From an archaeon (GTDB taxonomy: Archaea; Nanobdellota; Nanobdellia; Pacearchaeales; UBA284): a DNA stretch of 55,247 bases. The stretch is taken from contig JAUWNL010000003.1 in the NCBI GenBank assembly GCA_030612665.1, forward strand, positions 1-55,247, read 5' to 3'. The position numbers and the translations under genes were made by a program. Below are positions 9,237-19,479 of the stretch, piece by piece. The notes under the pieces were generated by a model. The model searched no databases, was not told the DNA's origin, and saw nothing but the letters and a program-made list of their open reading frames with translations. Every line of letters starts with the position of its first letter. The first letter of the stretch is position 1.

Positions 9237-9803
9237 TTAATATTTCAAGTTTTCTTTACAATTCTCACATACAAACATATCTCTAAATTTATATAACAAG
9301 TCAAAAGCCCCACACTCATCACAAGCACCTTCCCTCATCCATTTTTCTCCACCAGTCCCTCTTATCCTTTTCCATTTCTGCTCTTCTTCTTTAATCTGCC
9401 AATGCTCTAACGCAATGTCAAGCAAGGTTGGTTGAATCTTTAATATGTCTTTTAATGTAACCATTCCAATAACTTTTCCATCAACAAGAACAGGCAACCA
9501 TCTAGCTTTGCTCTTTTTCATCTTGAGCATGGCTTGATATATATCTTTTGAAGGAGGTATAGTTGCTGGTTTTTTTGTCATTACGTTACTAGCTGTAGTC
9601 TTCTCTAAATCTTTTTTCTTGACTAACGCTCGAAGAATGTCCTTTTCAGTGATCAAGCCAACAAAATGTTGATTTTCTTTGACAATAAGCGATCCAACTT
9701 TATGATTAACCATTTCCCTAGAACACTTAGAAAGATTATGGATAGGTTTGACTGAGATAAAATTCCTGGTCATAATATCTCCAACTTTAATTCCAGTTTT
9801 CAT
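9237..9803 (-). CDS. CBS-domain protein with C-terminal zinc ribbon
   Basis: VGDIMTRNFISV...VGLITEKDILRAL...VMTKKPATI...; CDECGAF...CENCK. Confidence 0.85.
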   Translation of the reverse strand: MKTGIKVGDIMTRNFISVKPIHNLSKCSREMVNHKVGSLIVKENQHFVGLITEKDILRALVKKKDLEKTTASNVMTKKPATIPPSKDIYQAMLKMKKSKARWLPVLVDGKVIGMVTLKDILKIQPTLLDIALEHWQIKEEEQKWKRIRGTGGEKWMREGACDECGAFDLLYKFRDMFVCENCKENLKY

Positions 9804-9908
9804 TTCCTTAGCCTCAATCTTGATAAATGCAAGAAATATTTAAACTTTGTCATTTCAGGCCTTTTAATCTATTTATTTTGATGTAGTTACAATCTAGATT
9901 ATTCTTTA

Positions 9909-9924
9909 GAAAGCTTTTTAAATA
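9909..9924 (+). promoter_or_regulatory. BRE/TATA of thermosome gene
   Basis: GAAAGCTTTTTAAATA about 100 nt upstream of ATG, near-identical in core to the promoter at 34993. Confidence 0.55.
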
Positions 9925-10024
9925 TCCAAATATGATTTGATATACATAATATAGATAATATACACCATATCCATAATATCTATAGAATATACATCCGGCG
10001 AGGGAAATAAATAAACAAATAAAT

Positions 10025-11677
10025 ATGGCACAAGACAAACAACCCATTTTCATACTTCCTGAAAATGTTCAGAGAATGATGGGCAAAGATGCTCAGAGAA
10101 ATAATATTCTTGCAGCAAGAATTGTAGCTGAAACTGTCAAAACCACTCTTGGTCCTAAAGGGATGGACAAGATGTTAGTTGATTCTATGAATGATATTAC
10201 TGTCACAAATGACGGTGTCACAATACTCAATGAAATAGAAATTGAACATCCAGCAGCAAAGATGATAGTTGAAATTGCCAAGACTCAAGAAGATGAAGTG
10301 GGAGATGGAACAACTACAGCAGTTATTTTTGCAGGCAAGCTGCTTGAAAATGCTGAAAAACTTCTTGATGAGAAGATTCATCCAACTGTCATAGCCCGTG
10401 GTTATAGACTTGCTTCTGAAGAAGCCCAGAAAATATCAAAAGAATTAGCAATTAGAATTACCCCAGAACAAAAAGATCTCCTTAAGCAAATAGTAATAAC
10501 TGCAATGACTGGAAAAGGTGCAGAAGCAGCAAAAGAAAAATTGAGTGAGATTATAGTTAATGCAGTCAGGCAGGTTTTAAAATCAGGCCCAGAAGGAATA
10601 AAAGTTGACAGAGCTAGCATAAAATTAGAAAAAAAGAAAGGAGAGGGAATTGAAGATACTCAACTTATATCTGGAATAGTTCTTAACAAAGAACGTGTTA
10701 ATTCAGATATGCCAGAACAAGTTATTAATGCTAAAATTGCATTACTTGATACAGCTCTAGAACTAAAGAATCCTGAAACAGATACAAAAATCCAAATCAC
10801 AAGCCCAGAACAAATTCAGGCTTTCATAGATCAAGAAGATAAAGCACTTAGGGATATGGTTGATAAAATCAAGAAAGCTGGAGCAACAGTTGTATTATGC
10901 CAAAAAGGAATTGATGATGTTGCCCAATATTATTTTGCCAAGGAAAAAATCTTTGCAGTAAGAAGAGTAAATAAAAGTGATATGGAACTTCTGGTCAAAG
11001 CCACAGGTGGAAAAATAGTCTCAAATTTAAATGAACTCAAACCTGAAGAGCTTGGTTATGCCTCCAAAGTCGAAGAAAAAACAGAATCTGAGGATGAAGG
11101 GATGATTTATGTAACAGGATGTAAAAATCCAAAGGCTCTCACAATTCTTATAAGAGGAGGAACAGAACATGTTATCGACGAGCTTGAAAGAGCTATTAAA
11201 GATGGTATTGGTGACGTGAGTATTGCCCTTGAAAAAGGATTTGTTGTTGCAGGTGGAGGGGCTTTTGAAATGGAATTAGCCAAACGTTTAAAAAAATTCT
11301 CTCATAGTATAAAGGGTAGAGAACAACTTGCTATAAATCTTTTTGCAGAATCACTCGAAGTTATTCCAAGAACCTTAGCAGAAAATTCTGGACTTGATCC
11401 AATTGATATTCTTACTGAACTCAAGGCACATCATGATAAAGATGAAAAAACAATAGGCTTAGACCTTAGCACCTCATCATTATCAACTTCAAAAGGGGGA
11501 GAAATTTGTAATACCCTTGAAAGAGGAATTATTGAGCCACTTGAAATAAAAGTTCAGGCAATCAAAAGCGCAAGTGAAGTTACAATGATGATTCTAAGAA
11601 TCGATGATGTCATAGCAAGCGGCAAAGGACCACAAGGCCCATCACAAGGCATGCCTCCTGGAATGTCTCCGTACTAA
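10025..11677 (+). CDS. Thermosome (group II chaperonin) subunit
   Basis: [24 protein letters not shown]...TNDGVTIL...[17 protein letters not shown]...[11 protein letters not shown]. Confidence 0.97.
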   Translation: MAQDKQPIFILPENVQRMMGKDAQRNNILAARIVAETVKTTLGPKGMDKMLVDSMNDITVTNDGVTILNEIEIEHPAAKMIVEIAKTQEDEVGDGTTTAVIFAGKLLENAEKLLDEKIHPTVIARGYRLASEEAQKISKELAIRITPEQKDLLKQIVITAMTGKGAEAAKEKLSEIIVNAVRQVLKSGPEGIKVDRASIKLEKKKGEGIEDTQLISGIVLNKERVNSDMPEQVINAKIALLDTALELKNPETDTKIQITSPEQIQAFIDQEDKALRDMVDKIKKAGATVVLCQKGIDDVAQYYFAKEKIFAVRRVNKSDMELLVKATGGKIVSNLNELKPEELGYASKVEEKTESEDEGMIYVTGCKNPKALTILIRGGTEHVIDELERAIKDGIGDVSIALEKGFVVAGGGAFEMELAKRLKKFSHSIKGREQLAINLFAESLEVIPRTLAENSGLDPIDILTELKAHHDKDEKTIGLDLSTSSLSTSKGGEICNTLERGIIEPLEIKVQAIKSASEVTMMILRIDDVIASGKGPQGPSQGMPPGMSPY

Positions 11678-11697
11678 ATATAAATACTCAACCCAAA

Positions 11698-12114
11698 ATG
11701 GCAATAACAGTAGATAGTGGATGGATGAGAATTATTCCAGAAAAGATGTATAAAGAGCTTTTTTCTAAATATTCTAAACTTGAAAAAGATAAAGGTAGCA
11801 TTTATGTTAAAAACAATAAGACTGGAGAAGAATACTCTATTGAAATGTCTCATGAGGAATTTCATCAACATGAACTAAAGATGATGCAATGGTATCATGA
11901 TATGTTTCCCATTATTAAAAAAGAATTTAGTGAAGCAGGACTCATTTTTCATCCAAAACCAAATAATAGAACCTCTGAAGCATCATACTTTAAGGAAAAA
12001 TGGGGAGAATTTGTTATATGCTTGAGAAATGCTACAAAAGAAAAAAGAAAAAAAATTGATGGATTGGCCAAAAAACTTGAAGAAAAACATGATATCAAGA
12101 TAGACATTACTTAA
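11698..12114 (+). CDS. Hypothetical protein, 138 aa
   Basis: Intact ORF directly after thermosome. Confidence 0.6.
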   Translation: MAITVDSGWMRIIPEKMYKELFSKYSKLEKDKGSIYVKNNKTGEEYSIEMSHEEFHQHELKMMQWYHDMFPIIKKEFSEAGLIFHPKPNNRTSEASYFKEKWGEFVICLRNATKEKRKKIDGLAKKLEEKHDIKIDIT

Positions 12115-12154
12115 ATACTAAACTTTAAATATTTCCTTCTTTTCATTTTTTCAT

Positions 12155-12225
12155 GCGCTAGTAGTCTAGTGGTAAGACGCGACGTTGCCAACGTTGTGAC
12201 CTGGGTTCGAATCCCGGCTGGCGCA
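12155..12225 (+). tRNA. tRNA-Gly (GCC)
   Basis: GCGCTAG/CTGGCGC acceptor, anticodon loop TTGCCAA, GGTTCGAATCC. Confidence 0.94.
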
Positions 12226-12237
12226 TTGCATTAAAAA

Positions 12238-12996
12238 ATGTATGAAATGTTTAAATTTAAGAAAGGAAACCCAGAGAATTTGAAAGGAAAATTCTCTATA
12301 TTTTTTAGAGAGATAAGTAGAGATAAACTTTTTGCTATAATTGGTTCTACTGAAGACTCAGACCTTTCTAAATTTTTATCTAAATATACATATTTTGAAC
12401 CATCACAGGAGCCTATTACAGAAGATGAAAAAATTAAAGGATATATTGTTTATTCTAAAATACCAATCCAGATGAAAGATGAGCAAGAATTAGAAGAATT
12501 TGAAGATATAGAAAGAATCTATTTAGGGGAATTATTCTTAGAAGATGCAAGCAATATATCAGAAATATTAAAATCTGCATTTATGGTTTATTATTCTCAT
12601 TATTATTCTCAGATTAGAGGCAATAATTCTAAAATCCAGAAATTTATTAGAGATATAAAATACACGGGAAATTTCTATACAGATTTTGAACCTGATAAAT
12701 TAAAGAAAAACATGCGATCAAAACTTTCACATATCTTAGATTCTATTCAGTTTAATAGAGGAAGGGATTTAGAAAAAGGATTATTTGACCTCAAAATGTT
12801 CTTGAGAGAATTTCCAAATCAAGAAATTGTAACGAAGATGATAAAAGTGGCTAAAAGCAGCAGTGTGAAAAAACTTGATTTCCTCGATCTTTTGATAAAT
12901 GAAATAGCTGCTATTCGTGGTGAAAATTATGAGGAAGCAGGAGAAATAAAGAAAAAGATAAAAAAACTTGAGAGAAAGATTTCAAAAGATATTTAA
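12238..12996 (+). CDS. Hypothetical protein, 252 aa
   Basis: Intact ORF; C-terminal charged helices. Confidence 0.6.
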   Translation: MYEMFKFKKGNPENLKGKFSIFFREISRDKLFAIIGSTEDSDLSKFLSKYTYFEPSQEPITEDEKIKGYIVYSKIPIQMKDEQELEEFEDIERIYLGELFLEDASNISEILKSAFMVYYSHYYSQIRGNNSKIQKFIRDIKYTGNFYTDFEPDKLKKNMRSKLSHILDSIQFNRGRDLEKGLFDLKMFLREFPNQEIVTKMIKVAKSSSVKKLDFLDLLINEIAAIRGENYEEAGEIKKKIKKLERKISKDI

Positions 12997-13039
12997 ATTA
13001 AATCTGACTTGGTTATTTATAAATATATAAAGAGAAAAA

Positions 13040-13540
13040 ATGGCAGAAGAAGATAAGATTTATGAAACAAAACTTAAGCATGCGGGATTATTTGATTTCA
13101 AAGAATTATATAAATTCTTCTATGAGTGGTTCACTTCTTATCAATATGTTGTTGCTGAAAAGAAATATGAAGAAAAAATTGTTCCAGAAGGAAAGGATAT
13201 TGAAGTAGAATGGGAATGTCTAAGAAAGATTAGTGATTATTTCAGGTTTAAGGTTAAAATCACTTTCAGAATCACTGGAATGGTTTCAGTTGAAGTTCAA
13301 AAAGGCAATGTGAAGATTAAACTTAATAAAGCGCAAGTTGAAGTTAAAGCTGCAGGTTATCTTGAAAAAGATTATGAAAATAGATGGGAAAGAACTCCTG
13401 TTGCTAAGATTATGAGGGGAATCTATGATAAATATATTATCAGGAGCAGAATCGAGCAATACGAAGATAAACTTGCCACAGAAGTTGATGAAGCAATAGC
13501 CCAAGTCAAAGCTTTCTTAGCTCTTGAATCTAGAAGATAA
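13040..13540 (+). CDS. Hypothetical protein, 166 aa
   Basis: Intact ORF with TATA-like TTATAAATATATAA just upstream. Confidence 0.65.
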   Translation: MAEEDKIYETKLKHAGLFDFKELYKFFYEWFTSYQYVVAEKKYEEKIVPEGKDIEVEWECLRKISDYFRFKVKITFRITGMVSVEVQKGNVKIKLNKAQVEVKAAGYLEKDYENRWERTPVAKIMRGIYDKYIIRSRIEQYEDKLATEVDEAIAQVKAFLALESRR

Positions 13541-13553
13541 ACATTTTATTTTG

Positions 13554-14180
13554 TTAGAATTTATTTCTAAGATGTAATACAGTTTTTTCAAGGGTTTTTT
13601 CATCACGATATTTTTTCCAATTCCAATTAGAAGATTTTGTGTGAGAAGCCACCATTTTTCTAAAATATTGTAGAGGCCGGTGAAAATTTTGCTCTGATAA
13701 CAGCTGAGTTCCTTCTAGATTTTCAACATATAAATAAGATCTATTTGTCTCACATAATTCTCTTGCTTTTTCAAAACCTTCAACTCTTTCAACTCGATAG
13801 AAATGTCCCTTATTTCCTAATCTCCCCATCATATCTATTGCCCAATCATTAGTTATATCTATTCCTGGAACGACATGTAAATGAGCATGATCAATTGATT
13901 TTCCTGATTCAGTCTCTCCTAATCTTGGTCCATGTTCAAATATTAAAGAAGGTTTTTTATATGCCTCAGATATCACTTTTTTTACATCATTTATCAATTC
14001 ATTCATTTCACTACGATCTTTTGGAGGTATCATTCCGAATCCAAGATAATGTTCTTTGGACACAATTAATAAATATCCTTCAATTCCTAGGGATCCTAAA
14101 GTTGGAATAACAAAGAAATTTGGAGTTTCACAAAGTAATCTTTCTTCATATAGCGCAGCTCCGAGTTCACAACAGGTCAT
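13554..14180 (-). CDS. HIT-family (histidine triad) protein
   Basis: SIDHAHLHVVPGID triad motif; LLIVSKEHYLGFGMI. Confidence 0.75.
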   Translation of the reverse strand: MTCCELGAALYEERLLCETPNFFVIPTLGSLGIEGYLLIVSKEHYLGFGMIPPKDRSEMNELINDVKKVISEAYKKPSLIFEHGPRLGETESGKSIDHAHLHVVPGIDITNDWAIDMMGRLGNKGHFYRVERVEGFEKARELCETNRSYLYVENLEGTQLLSEQNFHRPLQYFRKMVASHTKSSNWNWKKYRDEKTLEKTVLHLRNKF

Positions 14181-14227
14181 CAGAAAGAGATATAAACATC
14201 ATTTAAAAAATTTATGCAATTAAGAAA

Positions 14228-14932
14228 TTAATAAGTCTCGAATCTGATTTCTACTTTTTCAAAATAAGGATTAAGAATTTTCTTGAATTCTTCAAGCTGT
14301 TCTTTCTTGAAAGTCTCTTTCTTGTTATATCTTTTATCAAGACAATCCTTAGCGCGGAATTGTTGAATATAGAAAGATTTAGCTCCTTTCAATTCTTTTC
14401 CAATTTCAATTAAATTTTCTTTTGTTATTAATCCTGGGACAACCGTAGTTCTAAATTCATGCTCTGGGAATTTTTTTATTATCTCGATACTTTCTTTTAT
14501 ATTATTAATATTAATCTTTTCCCTAATTACATTATCATATTGCTCTAGCGAAGCTTTAATATCCATAGCAATATAATCAATAAGATTTTTTTTGATTAAT
14601 TCTTGCAACATCCCAGGATTTGTTCCATTTGTGTCAAGCTTGATTTTATAACCAATTTCTTTTATTTTCATTAGAAATTCTGGAAGTTCTGGACTTAATG
14701 TTGGCTCACCGCCAGTAATACAGACTCCATCAAGAAAATCTTTTCTTTCATACAAAAAAGATATTATCTCTTGTTCTGTATAAGTCTTTAATTTTTTTGC
14801 TTCTTCTGGCAAAACTAGCGAAGGGTTATGACAATAAGGACATTTAAAGTTACAACCAAAAAGAAAGATAGTTGCAGCTATCTTACCTGGATAATCCAAA
14901 AGAGTCATTTCCTGAAGTCCTTTAATTAACAT
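14228..14932 (-). CDS. nrdG: Anaerobic ribonucleoside-triphosphate reductase activating protein (radical SAM)
   Basis: GCNFKCPYCHNPSLV, CITGGEPTL; genomic proximity to nrdD. Confidence 0.88.
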   Translation of the reverse strand: MLIKGLQEMTLLDYPGKIAATIFLFGCNFKCPYCHNPSLVLPEEAKKLKTYTEQEIISFLYERKDFLDGVCITGGEPTLSPELPEFLMKIKEIGYKIKLDTNGTNPGMLQELIKKNLIDYIAMDIKASLEQYDNVIREKININNIKESIEIIKKFPEHEFRTTVVPGLITKENLIEIGKELKGAKSFYIQQFRAKDCLDKRYNKKETFKKEQLEEFKKILNPYFEKVEIRFETY

Positions 14933-15018
14933 TTTTTATTTCTCCTTTCCTTTTTCTTCCCCTTATTCTTAGCCTGCTTTTTATAAACAATCCTAATGAT
15001 AGAAATATTTAAACATTT

Positions 15019-15819
15019 TTATTCTACAGGAACTACGCTTCTTTCTGGAGGATTTCCTTTGTAAAGCATTGATTTTTCTCTTATCAAAGTTATTTTTATC
15101 TCCTCATTTCTTTCATCTAATGGAATAAAAAAATAATATCCTACAGGATCTATATCAATCCATCCTTTCTCAGTTTCTATACAGATCCAAACATGATCTC
15201 CTATTTCTTTTTCATTTTCTATGATTTTTCCAAATTTCATGTAACAAGGGATTCCATAATAATTCAATAATGCAAAATAAGCTGGAGCAAGGTCATTGCA
15301 ATCTCCCTCAGAATCATTAATAAGATTTTCTATACCTGAAGAGCCAAGAGTTATTTTTCCCCTGTGGATTTTATTTGAAATATGCGAGTACATTCTTTCT
15401 AATTTCTCTGAAACTTGCAAATTTTCATGGGAATATTCTTCATTTAATTTAATCAATAATTCTTTAAGGGGTTTATGATGTTCATCTAACTTATCTAAAG
15501 GAATTTCATCAATTTTTTTGATAATTTGCATATTCCATATTGTATTAAGCAAGGTAAAGCCCTGAGATCCAGCTGCTTCATACTTTGTTAATGGTCTAAA
15601 TTTAAGTTGGCGCTCTCGTTTATCTACTGATTGCAAAAAATCTATTTCTTCTCTGGAGAAATCTTTATTTGTCAAATTTAGATAATTCTCATTTATTCCA
15701 CCATAATGCTCATTAAATCTTTTTGTTTTAGAATTATAGATTCTATGTCCAGAATCATTTGGAGGACAAGAAAGACCAAGTAATAATATTAATGGAATTA
15801 AGAAATTTTTAAAACCCAT
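15019..15819 (-). CDS. Putative lipoprotein with transglutaminase-like domain
   Basis: N-terminal LIPLILLLGLSC lipobox-like; DSEGDCNDLAPAYFALLNYYGIPCYMKFG...GDHVWICIETEKGWIDIDP (Cys-His-Asp arrangement). Confidence 0.65.
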   Translation of the reverse strand: MGFKNFLIPLILLLGLSCPPNDSGHRIYNSKTKRFNEHYGGINENYLNLTNKDFSREEIDFLQSVDKRERQLKFRPLTKYEAAGSQGFTLLNTIWNMQIIKKIDEIPLDKLDEHHKPLKELLIKLNEEYSHENLQVSEKLERMYSHISNKIHRGKITLGSSGIENLINDSEGDCNDLAPAYFALLNYYGIPCYMKFGKIIENEKEIGDHVWICIETEKGWIDIDPVGYYFFIPLDERNEEIKITLIREKSMLYKGNPPERSVVPVE

Positions 15820-15871
15820 ATTTAATCATACAGATTTCTTTTTTTAAGTTTTTATATGATAAAATATATTC

Positions 15872-15961
15872 TTATTCTTCTAGTTCAACAGTTATTGGCT
15901 CTGCATTCTTTATGTATTCTGGTTCAGGAACTTTATTTCCAACATCCTTGCATGTATGCAT
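15872..15961 (-). CDS. Possible micro-ORF, 29 aa
   Basis: MHTCKDVGNKVPEPEYIKNAEPITVELEE between two annotated genes; no clear SD. Confidence 0.25.
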   Translation of the reverse strand: MHTCKDVGNKVPEPEYIKNAEPITVELEE

Positions 15962-16014
15962 CAAGATAACATTTCAAAGATGTTGCCCTTACCATCTTAT
16001 GATTATCTTTTCTA

Positions 16015-16245
16015 TTATCTTTTCTTTTTCTTCTTTTTACTTCCACATTTTGAGAAGATAAAGATATAAAGAATTTCAAGGATTGCAAGAGTGTTTACAA
16101 CAAGCAAGACAATAAACCAGACAATGTGTTTTCTCCTTGCTGCTTTCCACAATGCTACTCCTTTCCATGGAGCAGTCCATATAGTAACTAGAAGAATGAA
16201 CCACACCCCCCATGACGCAACAATCTGGTTAATTTGTTCTAACAT
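16015..16245 (-). CDS. DUF5652-like small membrane protein
   Basis: WGVWFILLVTIWTAPWKGVALWKAARRKHIVWFIVLLVVNTLAILEILYIF. Confidence 0.75.
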   Translation of the reverse strand: MLEQINQIVASWGVWFILLVTIWTAPWKGVALWKAARRKHIVWFIVLLVVNTLAILEILYIFIFSKCGSKKKKKKR

Positions 16246-16291
16246 TTTCTGTTCTTTTTTCTCTCTTTTTTATTTTACTTTCTATTTTTAT

Positions 16292-18397
16292 TTATTCTTT
16301 TAAGTTAACTTTCTTTAGATTATAAGTTTTTCTTTCTTGATATTCTTCCTTTTTTCCTTTATTCCAATCATGAACAGGCCTAAGATAACCAACAACACGG
16401 CTATAGACTTCAGCAGGCTTTTTACATGTTGGACATTTATGTTTTTCTCCTTTAATATATCCGTGGTCAGGACAAATTGAGAATGTTGGAGTTAAAGTGA
16501 TATAGGGGATTTTAGAACTATTACAAATTTTTTTTACTAATAGTTTTGCATGTTTTCCTTCTATTCTTTCACCGAGAAAACTATGGAAAACTGATCCACC
16601 TGTGTATAAAGTTTGCAGTGGTTCCTGATGTTTTAGAGCAGAAAAAAGATCATTAGTATAACCAACTGGCAGGTTTGTAGAATTTGTGTAATAAGGCTCT
16701 TTTTTTCCTGCAGTTATTATTTCAGGATATGTTTTTTTATCTATTTTAGCAAGCCTATATGACGTGCCTTCTGCAGGAGTAGCCTCAAGATTATAAATAT
16801 GCCCAGTATGTTCTTGGAATTCTTTTAACCTTTCCCTCATAAAATTAAGAGTCTCAACAGCAAATTTTTGTCCTTCTTTTGTTGCAATCCCATTATTTTT
16901 TCCAAAGAGATTTAAACAAGCTTCATTCATTCCAACAAGCCCAATTGTTGAAAAATGATTGTTAAGGTTTCCAAGATATCTTTTTGTATAAGGCAGCAAC
17001 CATTTCTGTATATTCTTATCAACAACTTTTCTCTTTATCTCAAGAGAACGCATAGCAAGGTACATTAATTGTTCAAGTCTTTCATAAAATCTCTCTTTGG
17101 TTTTGCTTAAATATGCAATTCTAGGCAGGTTCATAGTGACGACCCCAACACTGCCAGTACTTTCACCAGAACCAAAAAGGCCTCCAGTAACATTTCGCAT
17201 TAATTCTTTCATATTCAATTGAAGACGACAACACATTGACCTTACATCTCCAGGATTTAAATCACTATTAATAAAATTCTGAAAATAAGGCAGGCCATAT
17301 TTAGCTGTCATTTCAAATAATTTGTCAGCTATCTCACTATCCCAATTAAAATCTTTGGTTATATTATAAGTTGGAATAGGAAAAGTAAAAACACGGCCTT
17401 TTGCGTCTCCCTCTGTCATTACTTCAATAAAAGCTTTGTTAATAACATCCATTTCATTTTGATAATCTCCATAAGTACTCTTTTGTAGTTTGCCACCGAT
17501 TGTTACATGTTGATCTTTCAAGTCATCTGGAACAGTTAGATCAAGAGTTAAATTAGAAAATGGACTTTGCCCCCCCCAACGACTTGATACATTCATATTA
17601 AAAACAAATTCTTGGATTGCCTGCTTAACTTCCTTGTAGCTAAGATTATCTGCCCTGACAAAAGGCGCAAGATAAGTATCAAAACTACTGAAAGCTTGGG
17701 CACCAGCCCATTCATTTTGGAGAGTGCCTATAAAATTAATCATTTGTCCTACTGCAGTCCTGAGGTGCTTTGGAGGAAGACATTCAACTTTCCCAGGAAC
17801 TCCGTTAAATCCTTCATGAAGAAGCTGTCGAAGACTCCAGCCAGAACAATAGCCACAAATACTTCCACTCATATCATGAATATGTATATCCCCATCAAAA
17901 TGAGCTTTGGCAATTTCAGGAGGATAAACCTGGTTCATTCCATAGTAAGCCATTACTGTTCCTGCTGCATGCCATAACAATCCAGAATAACTATATGTAG
18001 CATTAGCATTTTCATAAACACGCCAGTCTTCTTTGGCAATATAATCTCTAATAATCTGCTGAGAATCAATAAGTAATTTTCTTGTGTCTCTCAACTTTGT
18101 ATGTTCCTCACGATAAAGAATGAATGCTTTAGCTGTTTTAGCATGACCCCCTTCAATAAGAACCTTTTCAACATAATCCTGGATTTCTTCAACAGTAGGG
18201 GCTCTTTTCTTATATTTTTCCTTCAGAATTGTGGTTATTTCATCAGCAATTTGTTCAGAGGTTTTTCTATCCTGACCACCAACAGCACGAACTGCTTTCC
18301 AGATAGCATCAGTAATTTTTTCTTTATCAAATTCAACTAACCTCCCATCTCTTTTTCTTATCCTAAAAATACTTTCTTTTTCTTTCCTCTTTTTCAT
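16292..18397 (-). CDS. nrdD: Anaerobic ribonucleoside-triphosphate reductase (class III)
   Basis: ATP-cone N-terminus; CPTCKKPAEVYSRVVGYLRPVHDWNKGKKEEYQERKTY glycyl-radical region; ORF open to 18496, start probably MKKRKEKES. Confidence 0.95.
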   Translation of the reverse strand: MKKRKEKESIFRIRKRDGRLVEFDKEKITDAIWKAVRAVGGQDRKTSEQIADEITTILKEKYKKRAPTVEEIQDYVEKVLIEGGHAKTAKAFILYREEHTKLRDTRKLLIDSQQIIRDYIAKEDWRVYENANATYSYSGLLWHAAGTVMAYYGMNQVYPPEIAKAHFDGDIHIHDMSGSICGYCSGWSLRQLLHEGFNGVPGKVECLPPKHLRTAVGQMINFIGTLQNEWAGAQAFSSFDTYLAPFVRADNLSYKEVKQAIQEFVFNMNVSSRWGGQSPFSNLTLDLTVPDDLKDQHVTIGGKLQKSTYGDYQNEMDVINKAFIEVMTEGDAKGRVFTFPIPTYNITKDFNWDSEIADKLFEMTAKYGLPYFQNFINSDLNPGDVRSMCCRLQLNMKELMRNVTGGLFGSGESTGSVGVVTMNLPRIAYLSKTKERFYERLEQLMYLAMRSLEIKRKVVDKNIQKWLLPYTKRYLGNLNNHFSTIGLVGMNEACLNLFGKNNGIATKEGQKFAVETLNFMRERLKEFQEHTGHIYNLEATPAEGTSYRLAKIDKKTYPEIITAGKKEPYYTNSTNLPVGYTNDLFSALKHQEPLQTLYTGGSVFHSFLGERIEGKHAKLLVKKICNSSKIPYITLTPTFSICPDHGYIKGEKHKCPTCKKPAEVYSRVVGYLRPVHDWNKGKKEEYQERKTYNLKKVNLKE

Positions 18398-18673
18398 CTT
18401 CTTTCTTTTCTTCCTTTCCTTACTTCTTTTACCTCTTTTATAAATTGTAGATAATAATAAAAAACAATAATAAATAATAACAACAGTAATAATCATAATA
18501 ATTGTAATAATAATAAAGATATACTCGACGATTTAGTTTTTAAATATAGTTGTTTTATATAATAATATTCCACCTTTTGTTCACGACTTTTGAGTTAAAT
18601 CAAAACTTCTTTTTCTATTTAAAAATCTTTTGAGAAAACTTTAAAAGGTGAAAATAAACCAAATTAAACCAAA

Positions 18674-19474
<801 letters not shown>

Positions 19475-19479
19475 CTTTT

